Shown in pieces: positions 1 through 9,228 of a DNA stretch of 64,000 nucleotides (its first letter is position 1; each line of letters opens with the position of its first letter). The notes beneath the pieces are model-generated. The model worked only from the letters and a program-made list of their open reading frames with translations. It was not told the DNA's origin and did no database searches. The DNA lies in NCBI GenBank assembly GCA_027494035.1, contig JAOSJQ010000001.1, positions 3,224,001 to 3,288,000 of the forward strand, in the 5' to 3' direction. The position numbers were made by a program, and so were the translations under genes. The stretch is from UTCFX2 sp002050125 (GTDB lineage Bacteria > Chloroflexota > Anaerolineae > Anaerolineales > UBA4823).

Positions 1-42
1 GAATCCCGTCGCCATAAATCATTGTCAGCCATCCGTCATGAT

Positions 43-1074
43 CTAATTCTCGATCAGAAGTTGAACTGCTCGCCAGGGTGATAGTTCACGTCGAACCAGA
101 AGATCTAAGATTTGCTCGTACTGCCCGTCAGAAATGCCCGCCATCCACCGCTTAAGCAGAGTATCGCGCAACAGCAGATCGACCTCGGCGTGCAGTCTTC
201 TGCGTTCGCGCTGCTCGCGTTCGCCAGTCATAGCTAGAAATCGGCGATGCAGTTCGATTGTCGAGCGAAGTTCTGACACACCCTGCCCCTCGACTGCGAT
301 GGTCTTGACCACCGGCGTCACCCACAATTCCGCCTCGCTCGAATTCGCAGGATTCGAAGGCGGCGACTCCGCTTCGATCCACCGGTGACCAGGCTTGCTC
401 GAATGATCGCGCAGAATCTGTTTTGCCGGATAGGCAAGCTGCAACATGCTGAGCAACGCCCGCTCGGTCGACTCAACCCCGGGGCGGTCAGCCTTGTTAA
501 TCACCAGAATATCCGCAATTTCGAGGATTCCAGCCTTCAACGCCTGGATGTCATCCCCAAGACCGGGGGCTTCGACGACCAGGGTGGTATGCGCCAGGCG
601 GGCGATATCCACCTCAGCTTGCCCGGCGCCCACTGTCTCGATCAGGATTATCTCAAAGCCGGCTGCATCGAGAGCCTGTACTACGCCCGAAGTTGCTACA
701 GCCAGACCTCCCACCGAACCCCTGGAAGCCATTGACCGGATAAAAACGCCAGAATCGCCCGCGAGGTCACGCATGCGCACCCGGTCTCCCAAAATTGCGC
801 CCCCGCTGAAAGGGCTAGAGGGATCCACGGCTACGATACCCACACGACCAGCCTCGCCATCTTCCGATTGACGAAACGCGATCGCCAGTTGGTTTACCAG
901 CGAGGATTTTCCTGTTCCAGGCGCGCCGGTTACACCGATCAAATGGGCGCGGCCAGTGTAGGGAAAAAGCTCGTCCAGGGCGATCCGCCCGGCTTCGGTT
1001 CCATTTTCGATCTGGGTAATTACCCGAGCGAGCGCCAGCCGGCTGCCCGCCAGAAGTTCCTGCGACAATGTCAT
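43..1074 (-). CDS. meaB: Methylmalonyl-CoA mutase-associated GTPase MeaB (ArgK family)
   Basis: This 343-residue protein is a G3E-type P-loop GTPase. The Walker A motif GAPGTGKS lies at about residues 50-57, followed by a conserved VAVDPSSPFSGGAILGDR block and, later, the NKAD base-recognition motif. MeaB loads, protects and repairs adenosylcobalamin on methylmalonyl-CoA mutase in the cytoplasm. The length is normal for the family. It lies 19 bases downstream of the cobalamin-binding mutase subunit on the same strand, so the two are very probably co-transcribed. The catalytic mutase subunit is not in the window. The assignment is firm. Confidence 0.95.
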   Translation of the reverse strand: MTLSQELLAGSRLALARVITQIENGTEAGRIALDELFPYTGRAHLIGVTGAPGTGKSSLVNQLAIAFRQSEDGEAGRVGIVAVDPSSPFSGGAILGDRVRMRDLAGDSGVFIRSMASRGSVGGLAVATSGVVQALDAAGFEIILIETVGAGQAEVDIARLAHTTLVVEAPGLGDDIQALKAGILEIADILVINKADRPGVESTERALLSMLQLAYPAKQILRDHSSKPGHRWIEAESPPSNPANSSEAELWVTPVVKTIAVEGQGVSELRSTIELHRRFLAMTGEREQRERRRLHAEVDLLLRDTLLKRWMAGISDGQYEQILDLLVRRELSPWRAVQLLIEN

Positions 1075-1093
1075 GCGTCGATCACAGATCTCA

Positions 1094-1510
1094 CTAATTC
1101 GAATCGGCGTACGCCCGCGTGACCGCTAAGCGAATATCCTTCACGATTTGCTCTGTCAACGTCCCGGGACCATAAATTCCCCGAACGCCCATCGCCTGCA
1201 GTTTGGGGATGTCCTCGTCGGGGATGATGCCGCCCAGGAATATACTTACGTCTTCCTGTCCATTACTGCGCAGCAGCTCTAAAATGCGCGGCACCAGCGC
1301 CATATGCGCGCCTGACAAGACGGACAACCCAATCGCATCTACGTCTTCCTGCAAAGCGCTTTCAGCAATCATTTCCGGGGTTTGGCGCAATCCGGTGTAA
1401 ATCACTTCCATTCCAGCGTCGCGCAGCGCCCGCGCAACCACTTTTGCGCCTCGGTCGTGTCCATCCAGCCCCGGTTTTGCCACAAGCACGCGAATTTTGC
1501 GGTCAGCCAT
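1094..1510 (-). CDS. Methylmalonyl-CoA mutase, cobalamin-binding (C-terminal/small) subunit
   Basis: This 138-residue protein is a free-standing B12-binding domain. It has the DGHDRG motif near residues 16-21, whose His18 should be the lower axial cobalt ligand, and a later GGIIPDEDIPKL segment. It supplies adenosylcobalamin to a separate catalytic mutase subunit that interconverts succinyl-CoA and R-methylmalonyl-CoA. I chose ATG 1510 because a GAGGTGA ribosome site precedes it by about five bases. A GTG two codons upstream is the alternative. It pairs with meaB immediately downstream. A split mutase of this kind is common in Chloroflexota and archaea. Confidence 0.93.
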   Translation of the reverse strand: MADRKIRVLVAKPGLDGHDRGAKVVARALRDAGMEVIYTGLRQTPEMIAESALQEDVDAIGLSVLSGAHMALVPRILELLRSNGQEDVSIFLGGIIPDEDIPKLQAMGVRGIYGPGTLTEQIVKDIRLAVTRAYADSN

Positions 1511-1600
1511 ATTCACCTCGATTATCGAGCTAATTTAAGCACTCAGATTATACCCCGATCATAATCCCCACGATCTTGCGACTCTGCGCTTTTAAAGCGC

Positions 1601-2956
1601 CTATTTTTCCGGGGTGGAGATGACCTCGCTGGTGGGCGTCGCCCGGATCATCTGTTGCGCGGTCTGGATCATCGAGAGCGCCAGGTTCACCGGTCGCAAT
1701 GCGTTAATAAAACCGCCAACCGGAACGCACGCATCCCTCTGATCGACTTCACCGTCCATGTTGGTATCCGTAATGACCCGGCAATCCACCACATCGCGCT
1801 CGCCGCCGGGTCCCAGTTGAGTAGGCACGGCGATCATCTCGCCTTTTGAATTGAGGACGACCCCGCCGCTTGTCCCGCCGGAGATTGTCGCCGAGGTTTT
1901 TATGTAAGCCCGGTCGCCATACGCGCGTTGAGAGGTAAAACCACCTACACTGCCGCTGGTGAGCGTGATTGTATCTCCGCCTATTCCAGGATAGCCGAGG
2001 ATCGTCAGTGGGTCGCCAAGTTCGACCAGGTTAGAATCGCCCACCTTTATTGCCGGCAGGTTTAGGTTTTTCCAATCAACCGGTTTATAACGCAAATCCG
2101 ACACGATCCGCAGAATCGCCAGGTCCAGGTCTTCATCAGTCAAAATCGGCTCGGCGTAATAGGTTTCCACCGGCTCCTCTGCCGGATCGTTGGTCAAAGC
2201 AATCACAAAAACATCCGGACGCGCGCCCGGGATCGGCAGCACCAGGTGAGCGTTTGTCAGGATCAGTCCATCCGGCGTCAAAATCGTTCCCGAACCGCCC
2301 CACAGGTTGCGCAAGTAGCTTGAGTGCTTAACTTTGGCTATGATCTTCACGACCGATCGGTAAGGCAGCGCCATCGAGGTGGCAGTCGGTGGCACGTCTG
2401 TCGGCGGCAGGGGCTGCGGAGTCCAAGTAGGGGGAATGGTGGGGGGCGCTTGAGTTGCGGTGGGTTCGAGCACGAGTTTCTTGTTGAACAAAATGCGAAA
2501 GCCGGTTGAGTATGTTTTTTTCTTGCTGATAATTTCCATCCGGCTGGCTACGTCTGCAATTTGCCAGGGCATCAGTTTGATCACAAACTCGCGCCGTTCA
2601 CCCGGTTCGAGCATCATCCCAATCTTGTAACCGGTCCAATCAACGTAGAATTCTTGTTGACCGGGAAATATCGATGGGAAAACCTCTTCGATCACAGCGG
2701 CATCGGTTAACTGCGCCGGCATCCGAATTTCATCGACTTGAAAAACGCTATCCCCCTCGTTCTCGATCATGATCTTAATCTGGATTTCTTCGCCAAGATC
2801 AGCTTGCGGCGGAGCCAGCACATAGATATTGATTTGTGGTTTTCCCCCAAAGATCGATGGCGCAGCTCCCCTCATGAGTAGAATAGCAGCCGCAGCCGCC
2901 AGGATAAACGTGATGACACCCATTGCGACCAAGGATATGATCCATTCACGTTTCAT
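1601..2956 (-). CDS. Membrane-anchored trypsin-like serine protease
   Basis: This 451-residue protein has one N-terminal membrane helix (about residues 8-29), a beta-rich region (40-165), a Thr/Pro linker (about 168-195) and a trypsin/HtrA-like domain. The catalytic triad can be read as His237 (TNAHLV), Asp278 (LDLAIL) and Ser363 (GGTSGG). The active face should be outside the cell. There is no C-terminal PDZ domain. Instead, a calcium-loop-like motif, DTNMDGEVDQRD, begins near residue 397 between two cysteines. The protein probably degrades or processes envelope proteins. The substrate cannot be told from sequence. It appears to be a single gene. Confidence 0.82.
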   Translation of the reverse strand: MKREWIISLVAMGVITFILAAAAAILLMRGAAPSIFGGKPQINIYVLAPPQADLGEEIQIKIMIENEGDSVFQVDEIRMPAQLTDAAVIEEVFPSIFPGQQEFYVDWTGYKIGMMLEPGERREFVIKLMPWQIADVASRMEIISKKKTYSTGFRILFNKKLVLEPTATQAPPTIPPTWTPQPLPPTDVPPTATSMALPYRSVVKIIAKVKHSSYLRNLWGGSGTILTPDGLILTNAHLVLPIPGARPDVFVIALTNDPAEEPVETYYAEPILTDEDLDLAILRIVSDLRYKPVDWKNLNLPAIKVGDSNLVELGDPLTILGYPGIGGDTITLTSGSVGGFTSQRAYGDRAYIKTSATISGGTSGGVVLNSKGEMIAVPTQLGPGGERDVVDCRVITDTNMDGEVDQRDACVPVGGFINALRPVNLALSMIQTAQQMIRATPTSEVISTPEK

Positions 2957-3089
2957 AAGACAATCTACCTACCCATTAAGCGAAATTTCTTTAATGTATT
3001 CTGAATCCAAACTATGCAAGAATTATACCTTGTCCGTCTGATTTCAAACCGCACAGATTAGAAAGGCAAATTATAATTTCCAACCAGGT

Positions 3090-3740
3090 ATGAAAATCAT
3101 CCGATCTGATCGCCGCACATTGGCAATAATCATCGAGAGCGATGGGAGTCTGACGGTTCGAGCGCCGCTTCGCCTGAGCCAACTGGAAATCGATCGTTTC
3201 CTCGCCACTAAGCAGCGCTGGATTCAATCCAAACAAACCATCGCATTCAGCCAAGTTCCTCCCCCACACAATTTCGAAACCGGTGAGAGCTTTCCATTTT
3301 TAGGAAACGATCATCTGCTGAATCTAGTCGATAACCCAAGCCAGCCGCTCGAATTAAAAGACTTCTTTCTGCTGGATCGCCGCCTGAAGAACCGAGGCTG
3401 CGAGATATTTACCCGCTGGTATCGGGATCAAGCCAGGAGAATTTTTGGCGAGCGTTTGGCGCATTTTACACACCTGCATAAAATGGGCTACAACAAGCTG
3501 CGAATATCCAGCGCGAAAACTCGCTGGGGATCTTGCAGCAACCGCAAAACGATCAGCCTGACCTGGCGATTGGTAATGGCGCCGCTTCCCGTTGTGGACT
3601 ACCTGATACTTCACGAGTTGACGCACCTGGAAATCCCAAACCACTCGCAGCAATTCTGGGCGCGGGTCGCGCAGTTTTGTCCAGATTATCGACTGCATCG
3701 TAAGTGGCTTAAAGACAACGGCGCCCGATTAGCGCTTTGA
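3090..3740 (+). CDS. YgjP-like zinc metallohydrolase (DUF45/M48-related)
   Basis: This is a 216-residue cytoplasmic protein with the HELTH zinc motif, followed eight residues later by a third His in the family pattern NHSQQFW. Upstream is the family motif TRWGSCS, and the C-terminal WLKDNGARL is also typical. Members of this family (YgjP, SprT-related) are predicted zinc peptidases whose substrates are mostly unknown. The length is normal. It lies alone between a divergent protease gene and a lipoprotein gene on the same strand. Confidence 0.88.
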   Translation: MKIIRSDRRTLAIIIESDGSLTVRAPLRLSQLEIDRFLATKQRWIQSKQTIAFSQVPPPHNFETGESFPFLGNDHLLNLVDNPSQPLELKDFFLLDRRLKNRGCEIFTRWYRDQARRIFGERLAHFTHLHKMGYNKLRISSAKTRWGSCSNRKTISLTWRLVMAPLPVVDYLILHELTHLEIPNHSQQFWARVAQFCPDYRLHRKWLKDNGARLAL

Positions 3741-3816
3741 TTGGAATAAGTCGTGCAACCTAAAGACTATGCTTGCCCATCGCATGAAAATAGCAAAAAA
3801 AAGGAGTCTTCCAGCG

Positions 3817-5148
3817 ATGTCAACTAAGTTCCTAAAACACGCCTGGAGAGCGGGAACAGTCATCCTCATTCTAGTGACTGCGTGCGCTCCTTTACCGAGC
3901 CCTGCTGCTTCTCCCACGACTCAAATAATTCCAGCCACTCAAGGCGCCCAATTGCTGCCAACACGCGAAGCCTCGCCGACCATTTCAAGCGTCGTTCCAA
4001 CAGTTAAATCCCCCCCCACGCCAGCGCCCCCCCTGCCTCCTGCCGTAGGACCCGCGCTGGCTTACCTGAAATCGGGCGACATTTGGATGGTTGACGAACC
4101 GGGGAGCGAACCCTATCCGCTAACTGTTGCTGGCGACATCTTGAGTTTCGCCTGGGCTCCAAGCGCGGAGAGACTGGTGGCATTCAACGGACGTACGCTG
4201 TGTTTCTTCCATCGGGATGGCAGCGTGCGCACCGCTTGCCTCGAGATCGGCTTATCAGATGAGCAAGCCCAGGTCGAACGCCGGCTGGTTCTCTCTCCCG
4301 ACCAGCGTTGGGTGGTCTTGTGGAACCCCGCCAGCCCGCCTCCGGCTGACGAAATCGGCTGGATCATTGTAGCTCTGGACTCAACCAACACAATGTATCG
4401 GATACAAGACCCCGTTGACTGGGGAGCGCAAATTACCGATCCAGTCGAACAGGGCGGGTTCACCGGCAAACCCGTTTTCCTTCCCGATAGCCGGCTAATT
4501 GGCGCGCTTTCGCACCGCTCATTATGCACTGCTGAGGGATGCGCGTACAAGCTCTATGAATTCGATCTCCAGAACCGCCAGTTCACTCCCTTTAACCAGC
4601 CTTTGGAATCTCAATCCCTCCTGGTGAGCGACGGCGCCGCTCTTGATCTGACAACCGATGGTCGAATGTTGATCGAATTTGGCGCCGTCTTTGAGAGTTG
4701 CGAATCGTATTCAACCCGTGTGAACGTGACCGATCTCGAGGCAGCAACTGTCACCAATCACGTGCTGGATGACGAAAACCTAATCGGAATGGATTTTCAG
4801 CCGGGTTCGGATCAGGCGGTGCTTGCTCGTTCGAAAGGCTGCCGAGACCCCGAATTACCTGCCTGGGCGGTCCAATGCCGCCTCACCTCAGACCAGGAAG
4901 TACTGCCCATGCAGATTTGGAATCCGGAAACCCAGCAGCGCGACGACCTGATCCCTGGGATCGCGCCTGCCTGGGCGCCGAACGGGGATTGGATCGTCTT
5001 TGAGTCTTGCCTTTCGCAGGGCGAAACCGGCGCCTGGCAGCCCGATGGGTCTGCCGCGCCGGCTCTGTTCCTTTTCAGTTCCTCTGACCAAACGATAACG
5101 ACAATTGATCAAGGGGCGCTCTCGCAGTGGCAGCCGCGAGTCAACTAG
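3817..5148 (+). CDS. Lipoprotein with a TolB/WD40-like beta-propeller
   Basis: I chose ATG 3817 over the upstream ATG at 3769 because AAGGAG lies eleven bases before it and because it opens directly into a signal peptide. The signal ends in the lipobox VTAC, so the mature protein should be lipid-anchored outside. A Ser/Thr/Pro-rich tether follows (about residues 25-85). The rest contains repeated blade-like units such as GDIWMVDEPGSEPYPLT and SPDQRWVVLWNP, which resemble PD40/TolB repeats. No catalytic motif is visible, so a binding or scaffolding role is inferred. The 3' end overlaps the convergent yqaE-like gene by four bases. Confidence 0.72.
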   Translation: MSTKFLKHAWRAGTVILILVTACAPLPSPAASPTTQIIPATQGAQLLPTREASPTISSVVPTVKSPPTPAPPLPPAVGPALAYLKSGDIWMVDEPGSEPYPLTVAGDILSFAWAPSAERLVAFNGRTLCFFHRDGSVRTACLEIGLSDEQAQVERRLVLSPDQRWVVLWNPASPPPADEIGWIIVALDSTNTMYRIQDPVDWGAQITDPVEQGGFTGKPVFLPDSRLIGALSHRSLCTAEGCAYKLYEFDLQNRQFTPFNQPLESQSLLVSDGAALDLTTDGRMLIEFGAVFESCESYSTRVNVTDLEAATVTNHVLDDENLIGMDFQPGSDQAVLARSKGCRDPELPAWAVQCRLTSDQEVLPMQIWNPETQQRDDLIPGIAPAWAPNGDWIVFESCLSQGETGAWQPDGSAAPALFLFSSSDQTITTIDQGALSQWQPRVN

Positions 5149-5297
5149 CGCTTGTTGTTGATCACCAGCGCGGCAATCACGCCTGGCACCCAGCCAATCA
5201 ACGTCAAAATTGTTACAATTACAATTGAACCGCAGCCGCGGTCTAAAACTGCCAGAGGAGGAAACACCACACAAAACAATACGCGCCAAATGCTCAT
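5145..5297 (-). CDS. YqaE/Pmp3 family small membrane protein (50 aa)
   Basis: This short gene encodes 50 residues with two hydrophobic helices (about 5-19 and 24-46). The central LAVLDRGCG segment matches the Pmp3/YqaE family consensus, in which a Pro-Pro-Leu-Ala-Val turn leads to a Gly-Cys pair. The C-terminal motif IGWVPGVIAALVI is also typical. An AAAGGAAAG ribosome site precedes the ATG. Members sit in the cytoplasmic membrane and are linked to membrane potential and stress tolerance. The last four bases overlap the end of the convergent lipoprotein gene. A longer minus-strand open frame over the same DNA is out of phase and has no family features. Confidence 0.88.
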   Translation of the reverse strand: MSIWRVLFCVVFPPLAVLDRGCGSIVIVTILTLIGWVPGVIAALVINNKR

Positions 5298-5400
5298 TGT
5301 CTTTCTTTCCTTTCACCGGTAGATATTCTATAATCCTTACGCACCAGAAACATTAAAGTTTCATTTATTATTCTGGCAGAAGTAGTTTATCCCGATAACC

Positions 5401-6072
5401 ATGCGCAAATTACTGTATAAGCCCGCGGGCATAGGTTTGTTTACCCCTGCGTTATTACTGGCTGCAGTCTTTCTTCTGAGCTGTATTGCGCCCGACAGAA
5501 TAATTCGCTGGATCCAAACCCCTACGCCCACGCCCACCAACACCCTGACGCCCACTCCGAGCCCAACCTCAACCCGCACACCGCGGCCTACTAACACCTC
5601 CACTGCGACACCAAGCCCGACGCCTACCGTATCATTTGTATCAACCAGAACGAACACACCTCAACCGCCAACCGTGACGCCCGGTCACAATGAGATCACC
5701 AATGGTTCAAATGTCTGGCGGCTCACATTGGTGGATTTTCCAGCATACATTTCTGTATTTGGACAGCGATTTGCGCCGCCCCTGCGCAAAAACCCTTTGC
5801 AGGCGTATGTGTTTATCCGCCTGAATTTCGAATGCGCGACGGGTGCATCCTTAATCCAGCTATACACTGGCAAGGATATGGGTTTGACGTTTGTGTTCAA
5901 AGAAATCGGCTATCCGGACAATTACATCGAGGATGCGCAAGGGCAAAAATATCCGATCACCCTGCTGGGCTCCTGCTGGCTGGCTGCTCCAATCCCGTCA
6001 ACCCGCATGCAAGATGAGGTTTTCGTGTTGCATTTCAAGGATCAACCCCCATTCGAATTTCACGCTCGCTAA
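5401..6072 (+). CDS. Lipoprotein of unknown function with Thr-Pro linker
   Basis: This 223-residue protein begins with a hydrophobic signal ending in FLLSC, a lipobox that predicts lipid attachment. Residues about 40-95 form a Thr/Pro/Ser tether with repeated TPTP and TPSP units, of the kind common in Anaerolineae surface proteins. The C-terminal 120 residues form a compact domain with two cysteines (near 143 and 192) that I do not recognise. It may be a ligand-binding beta-sandwich, but no motif proves it. It stands alone, with adenosine deaminase convergent downstream. Confidence 0.68.
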   Translation: MRKLLYKPAGIGLFTPALLLAAVFLLSCIAPDRIIRWIQTPTPTPTNTLTPTPSPTSTRTPRPTNTSTATPSPTPTVSFVSTRTNTPQPPTVTPGHNEITNGSNVWRLTLVDFPAYISVFGQRFAPPLRKNPLQAYVFIRLNFECATGASLIQLYTGKDMGLTFVFKEIGYPDNYIEDAQGQKYPITLLGSCWLAAPIPSTRMQDEVFVLHFKDQPPFEFHAR

Positions 6073-6107
6073 CCATCGGTGCCAGGCTCCAGACGATGGT
6101 TAGCCGG

Positions 6108-7124
6108 TTATAAACCAGCCAGTTTCCCTTTTCTTTTCACTAATTCTGATTTCTCTTCTGAGCTTAAGAATGCAATTGCAAGGGCATTATGCTGGATTGT
6201 GCGAATTTGATCCCGGCTCAAACCCGCCAGCAGCGTGGCAACATCGTATTCATGCCTCAGGTCAATCGCGCTGATCGCAGGATCATCCGTGTTGATCGTT
6301 GCCAGCAGCCCATGTTCTACAAACTGGCGTATCGGGTGAGAGGCATAATTTTCCACGCTGCTGGTCTGTACGTTGCTGGTTAAATTACATTCAATTCCAA
6401 TCCGTTTGTCGCGCAGTTCATCTATCAACCACGGGTCTTTGACGGCTGAAAGACCGTGCCCAATTCTGACCGCGCCAAGATCGCGCATCGCCTCCCGAAT
6501 GCTCTCCGGTCCAACACCCTCACCAGCGTGCACAGTGATTTTCCAGCCCGCAGCACGCGCCAGTTTGAAATGTTCTGTGAACAGCTTTGCCGGGAATTTT
6601 TCTTCATCCCCCGCCAAATCGAGCGCTGAAATTTGATCCTTGAATTCCATTAAAGCTTTCAGTTCTTGCAATCCCGCGCTTGCGCCGTATGTGCGGCTGA
6701 TTATCCCAATCAATTTCACCGAGACCTTAAAAGCCCGTCGCCCTTCCTCGACGCCCGCGCAAACCGCCTCGACAACTTTGACCGGGTCCAGCCCATGCGC
6801 CATCGCCATGAACCGCGGGCTGAACCTGAGTTCGACGTGATCTAAGCCCTCATGCAGTGCATCCTCCACATTCTCGTAGGCAATCCGCTTACAGGCTTCG
6901 TAATCGACCAGAATTTGGGTCAGCCAGTAAAATTTCTCTATGAAAGCCATTACCCCGGGTTGCGGTCCACTGACTTGAATGAACGGTTTCATCCCTTCCA
7001 CGGTCCATGCGGGCAACGGTAATTTGTGCAATCTTCCTAATTCGATAATCGTTTCAATTCGCACGTTGCCGTCAAGATGACGGTGAAGATCAATCAGGGG
7101 GATTCCAGAATCGATGTTTGACAT
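6108..7124 (-). CDS. add: Adenosine deaminase
   Basis: This 338-residue cytoplasmic enzyme deaminates adenosine (or deoxyadenosine) to inosine for purine salvage. The family motifs are in order: DLHRHLDG near residue 11 gives the two metal-binding His, HAGEG near 200 carries a metal His and the catalytic Glu, the segment RIGHGL follows, and TINTDDP near 280 holds the Asp pair that binds metal and water. The length is normal. The classical N-terminal motif is HxHLDG and here it reads HRHLDG, which keeps both histidines. It appears monocistronic. Confidence 0.95.
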   Translation of the reverse strand: MSNIDSGIPLIDLHRHLDGNVRIETIIELGRLHKLPLPAWTVEGMKPFIQVSGPQPGVMAFIEKFYWLTQILVDYEACKRIAYENVEDALHEGLDHVELRFSPRFMAMAHGLDPVKVVEAVCAGVEEGRRAFKVSVKLIGIISRTYGASAGLQELKALMEFKDQISALDLAGDEEKFPAKLFTEHFKLARAAGWKITVHAGEGVGPESIREAMRDLGAVRIGHGLSAVKDPWLIDELRDKRIGIECNLTSNVQTSSVENYASHPIRQFVEHGLLATINTDDPAISAIDLRHEYDVATLLAGLSRDQIRTIQHNALAIAFLSSEEKSELVKRKGKLAGL

Positions 7125-7347
7125 AATGAGATACCTGCCGAATGCATTTTATCAGCGAATCTACTCACTTCGCCCACGCAACTTTGACATTTGGATATAT
7201 TCAAGCACCCAATATTGATATAATTGGGGTCTAACGCCAAACACCATTATCGGTGACATAATCCTGGCGTCTGAGTTGAAATGGATAAAATCCGTCCTTT
7301 TCTCCGGAAGATGAGCCAGGAACTACATTTCGAGGATACAGAAGCAA

Positions 7348-8118
7348 ATGGACGATCAAATCGAAACAAACGAGGCAATAACATATCCAGAGAAAAAACT
7401 GGGCGGATCTACCGGGTCAATTAATTGGGCAGTAATATCGATCGGATTGATTGGTTTATTAATCGGTCTGGTGATCGGTTACATGGGGCGAGGCGTCCTC
7501 GGTCCTGAAGCTACAGCTGCCCGTGGCACTCAGACCGCAGCCGCGGTGGCAATGCAAACGCGTGCCGCCGCCAACCAGGAGGTGATGAAGATGGTAGTCG
7601 CTGAAGCGCGTCACTTCAAGGGAGACCCCAATGCGCCTGTCACCTTGATCGAATTCAGCGATTTTCAATGCCCTTATTGCAGCGCCTGGAATAATGACGC
7701 GGGCATGAAAATCGAACAACAATATGTGGAATCTGGCAAGGTTCAGGTTGGCTATTTTCACTTCCCCTTCCTCGGACAGGAATCTTTGGATGCAGCCCAA
7801 GCTGCTGAGTGCGCTGGCGAACAGGGGAAGTTCTGGGAATTTCATGATTTCCTGTTCTCAAACCAGAACGGCGAAAACCAGGGCGCTTTTTCAATAGATA
7901 ATTTAAAAGCGTTTGCTGCCAAAATGGGACTTGATACTGAGGCATTCAATTCGTGTGTAGATGCCGGCAACTACACCGACGTCATCGCCAAGCAAGTTCA
8001 ACTTGCCAGGCAGCTTGGCGTTCAGAGCACACCCAGTTTTCTAATCAATGGCACCCCCATTGTTGGCGCTCAACCGTTCGAAAACTTCACGCAAGTAATT
8101 GATCCAATGTTGAAATAG
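7348..8118 (+). CDS. Membrane-anchored DsbA-family thiol oxidoreductase
   Basis: This 256-residue protein has a cytoplasmic N-terminus, one membrane helix (about 24-46), an Ala-rich stalk, and an extracytoplasmic thioredoxin fold. The active site is CPYC, with Cys108 and Cys111, inside the family signature FSDFQCPYC. The cis-proline loop is STPSFLI near residue 228. It resembles the Thioredoxin_4/BdbD group that forms disulfides in exported proteins. No DsbB or VKOR partner is in the window. The start has a GAGG-type site upstream. Confidence 0.9.
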   Translation: MDDQIETNEAITYPEKKLGGSTGSINWAVISIGLIGLLIGLVIGYMGRGVLGPEATAARGTQTAAAVAMQTRAAANQEVMKMVVAEARHFKGDPNAPVTLIEFSDFQCPYCSAWNNDAGMKIEQQYVESGKVQVGYFHFPFLGQESLDAAQAAECAGEQGKFWEFHDFLFSNQNGENQGAFSIDNLKAFAAKMGLDTEAFNSCVDAGNYTDVIAKQVQLARQLGVQSTPSFLINGTPIVGAQPFENFTQVIDPMLK

Positions 8119-8152
8119 CGAGCCATTTGGGATCAATTACCCCTCGATCGAC

Positions 8153-8719
8153 ATGAGTGATTCAGCGATACCCATCTCGCTGGTTGTATTCGATGGAGAC
8201 GATACGCTTTGGTACGGTCTGGATGGCGGTTACATTTCTGGAACAGATTACCGCGATTCAGGTCAGAGCGATTTCAGCTTCCATCGATTAGACTCGTTAC
8301 ACATACAAAGGAATGACGGTCAGCGATTTCGCCTCTTCCCCGAAGTGCTGTCGGTGCTTCCTGAGCTTGTGCGCCTCAATGTGCTCATCTCGTTAGCAAG
8401 TTATAATCATCGCCAGCCGGTGGTTGAGGCGCTCAGGGCATTCGAAATCGATCATTACTTCGAACACCCGGTCATCGAATGGAGCAGCCGCAAGGACCAA
8501 ATGATCAAGAGCATCTTGCGCGACTTTACCCTCAGCAATTATCTCGTAAGTCCAAACTCAACGCTGTTCATCGATGACGACCATCACGGGCATTACCGCC
8601 GTCAGATGGCATCCATCGACGTACACTTCTTGCAAAAAGGCGTGGACATCATGAATCTGGAAGAGATTCTCCAGCATCCACGATATAGGCTCGTCCCAGC
8701 TCAAAAAAGTCTCCTTTGA
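8153..8719 (+). CDS. MDP-1-like HAD family phosphatase
   Basis: This 188-residue protein opens with VVFDGDDTLW, the HAD motif I of magnesium-dependent phosphatase-1, where the first Asp is the nucleophile. Motif II is probably ISLASYN near residue 80 and motif IV is FIDDDHH near 140. MDP-1 proteins act on phosphotyrosine or sugar/amine phosphates. The physiological substrate is not known here. The stop codon is followed within 30 bases by the yjbQ-like gene, so the two probably form an operon. The ribosome site is weak. Confidence 0.83.
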   Translation: MSDSAIPISLVVFDGDDTLWYGLDGGYISGTDYRDSGQSDFSFHRLDSLHIQRNDGQRFRLFPEVLSVLPELVRLNVLISLASYNHRQPVVEALRAFEIDHYFEHPVIEWSSRKDQMIKSILRDFTLSNYLVSPNSTLFIDDDHHGHYRRQMASIDVHFLQKGVDIMNLEEILQHPRYRLVPAQKSLL

Positions 8720-8745
8720 ATCCAACAGGCGATCCGGAGGAAGAA

Positions 8746-9120
8746 ATGCGTTCATTCAGAAAAGAGTTGTGGTTCAATGTACCTAACCGGCGTGGTTTCG
8801 TAAACATCACTCCCGAGGTCGAGGCGTGTTTACAAGAGAGCGCGATCAGAGAAGGGCTCGTGCTCGTAAATGCAATGCACATCACTGCCTCTGTCTTTAT
8901 CAACGACGACGAAAACGGTCTCCATCAGGACTACGACCGCTGGCTTGAAAAACTCGCTCCGCATGAGCCGGTATCTCAGTACCTGCATAACCGCACTGGA
9001 GAAGACAACGCCGACGCGCACCTCAAGCGCCAGGTGATGGGGCGCGAGGTCGTGATTGCCGTCACACAGGGTCGACTGGATTTAGGGTCCCTGGGAGCAG
9101 ATATTTTATGGAGAGTTTGA
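8746..9120 (+). CDS. YjbQ/UPF0047 family protein
   Basis: This 124-residue cytoplasmic protein has the UPF0047 pattern: an N-terminal VNITPEVEACL segment, then HITASVFIND, an acidic stretch NDDENGLHQD, and a C-terminal HLKRQVMGREVVIAV plus GRLDLGS. I start it at ATG 8746, because GGAGGAAG lies directly upstream. An earlier TTG overlapping the preceding stop codon would add ten unsupported residues. The family has been linked to thiamine-phosphate synthase activity when overexpressed. The native role is uncertain. Confidence 0.88.
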   Translation: MRSFRKELWFNVPNRRGFVNITPEVEACLQESAIREGLVLVNAMHITASVFINDDENGLHQDYDRWLEKLAPHEPVSQYLHNRTGEDNADAHLKRQVMGREVVIAVTQGRLDLGSLGADILWRV

Positions 9121-9228
9121 CGGACGCCGCCGCAAGCGTGTGTTGGTCAAGATCATTGGTGAATAACCACGGTGAAAAACCAATTTATCGAAATCCATAA
9201 AATATGACATAATCAGGATTAATATCCA

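Noticed and set aside
4888..5316. 142-codon minus-strand open frame
   Set aside because: It covers the YqaE-like gene out of phase and the end of the lipoprotein gene in antisense; its composition is not protein-like.
5361..5657. Minus-strand open frame rich in Val-Gly repeats
   Set aside because: It is the antisense reading of the Thr-Pro tether codons of the lipoprotein at 5401-6072 and has no ribosome site or family features.
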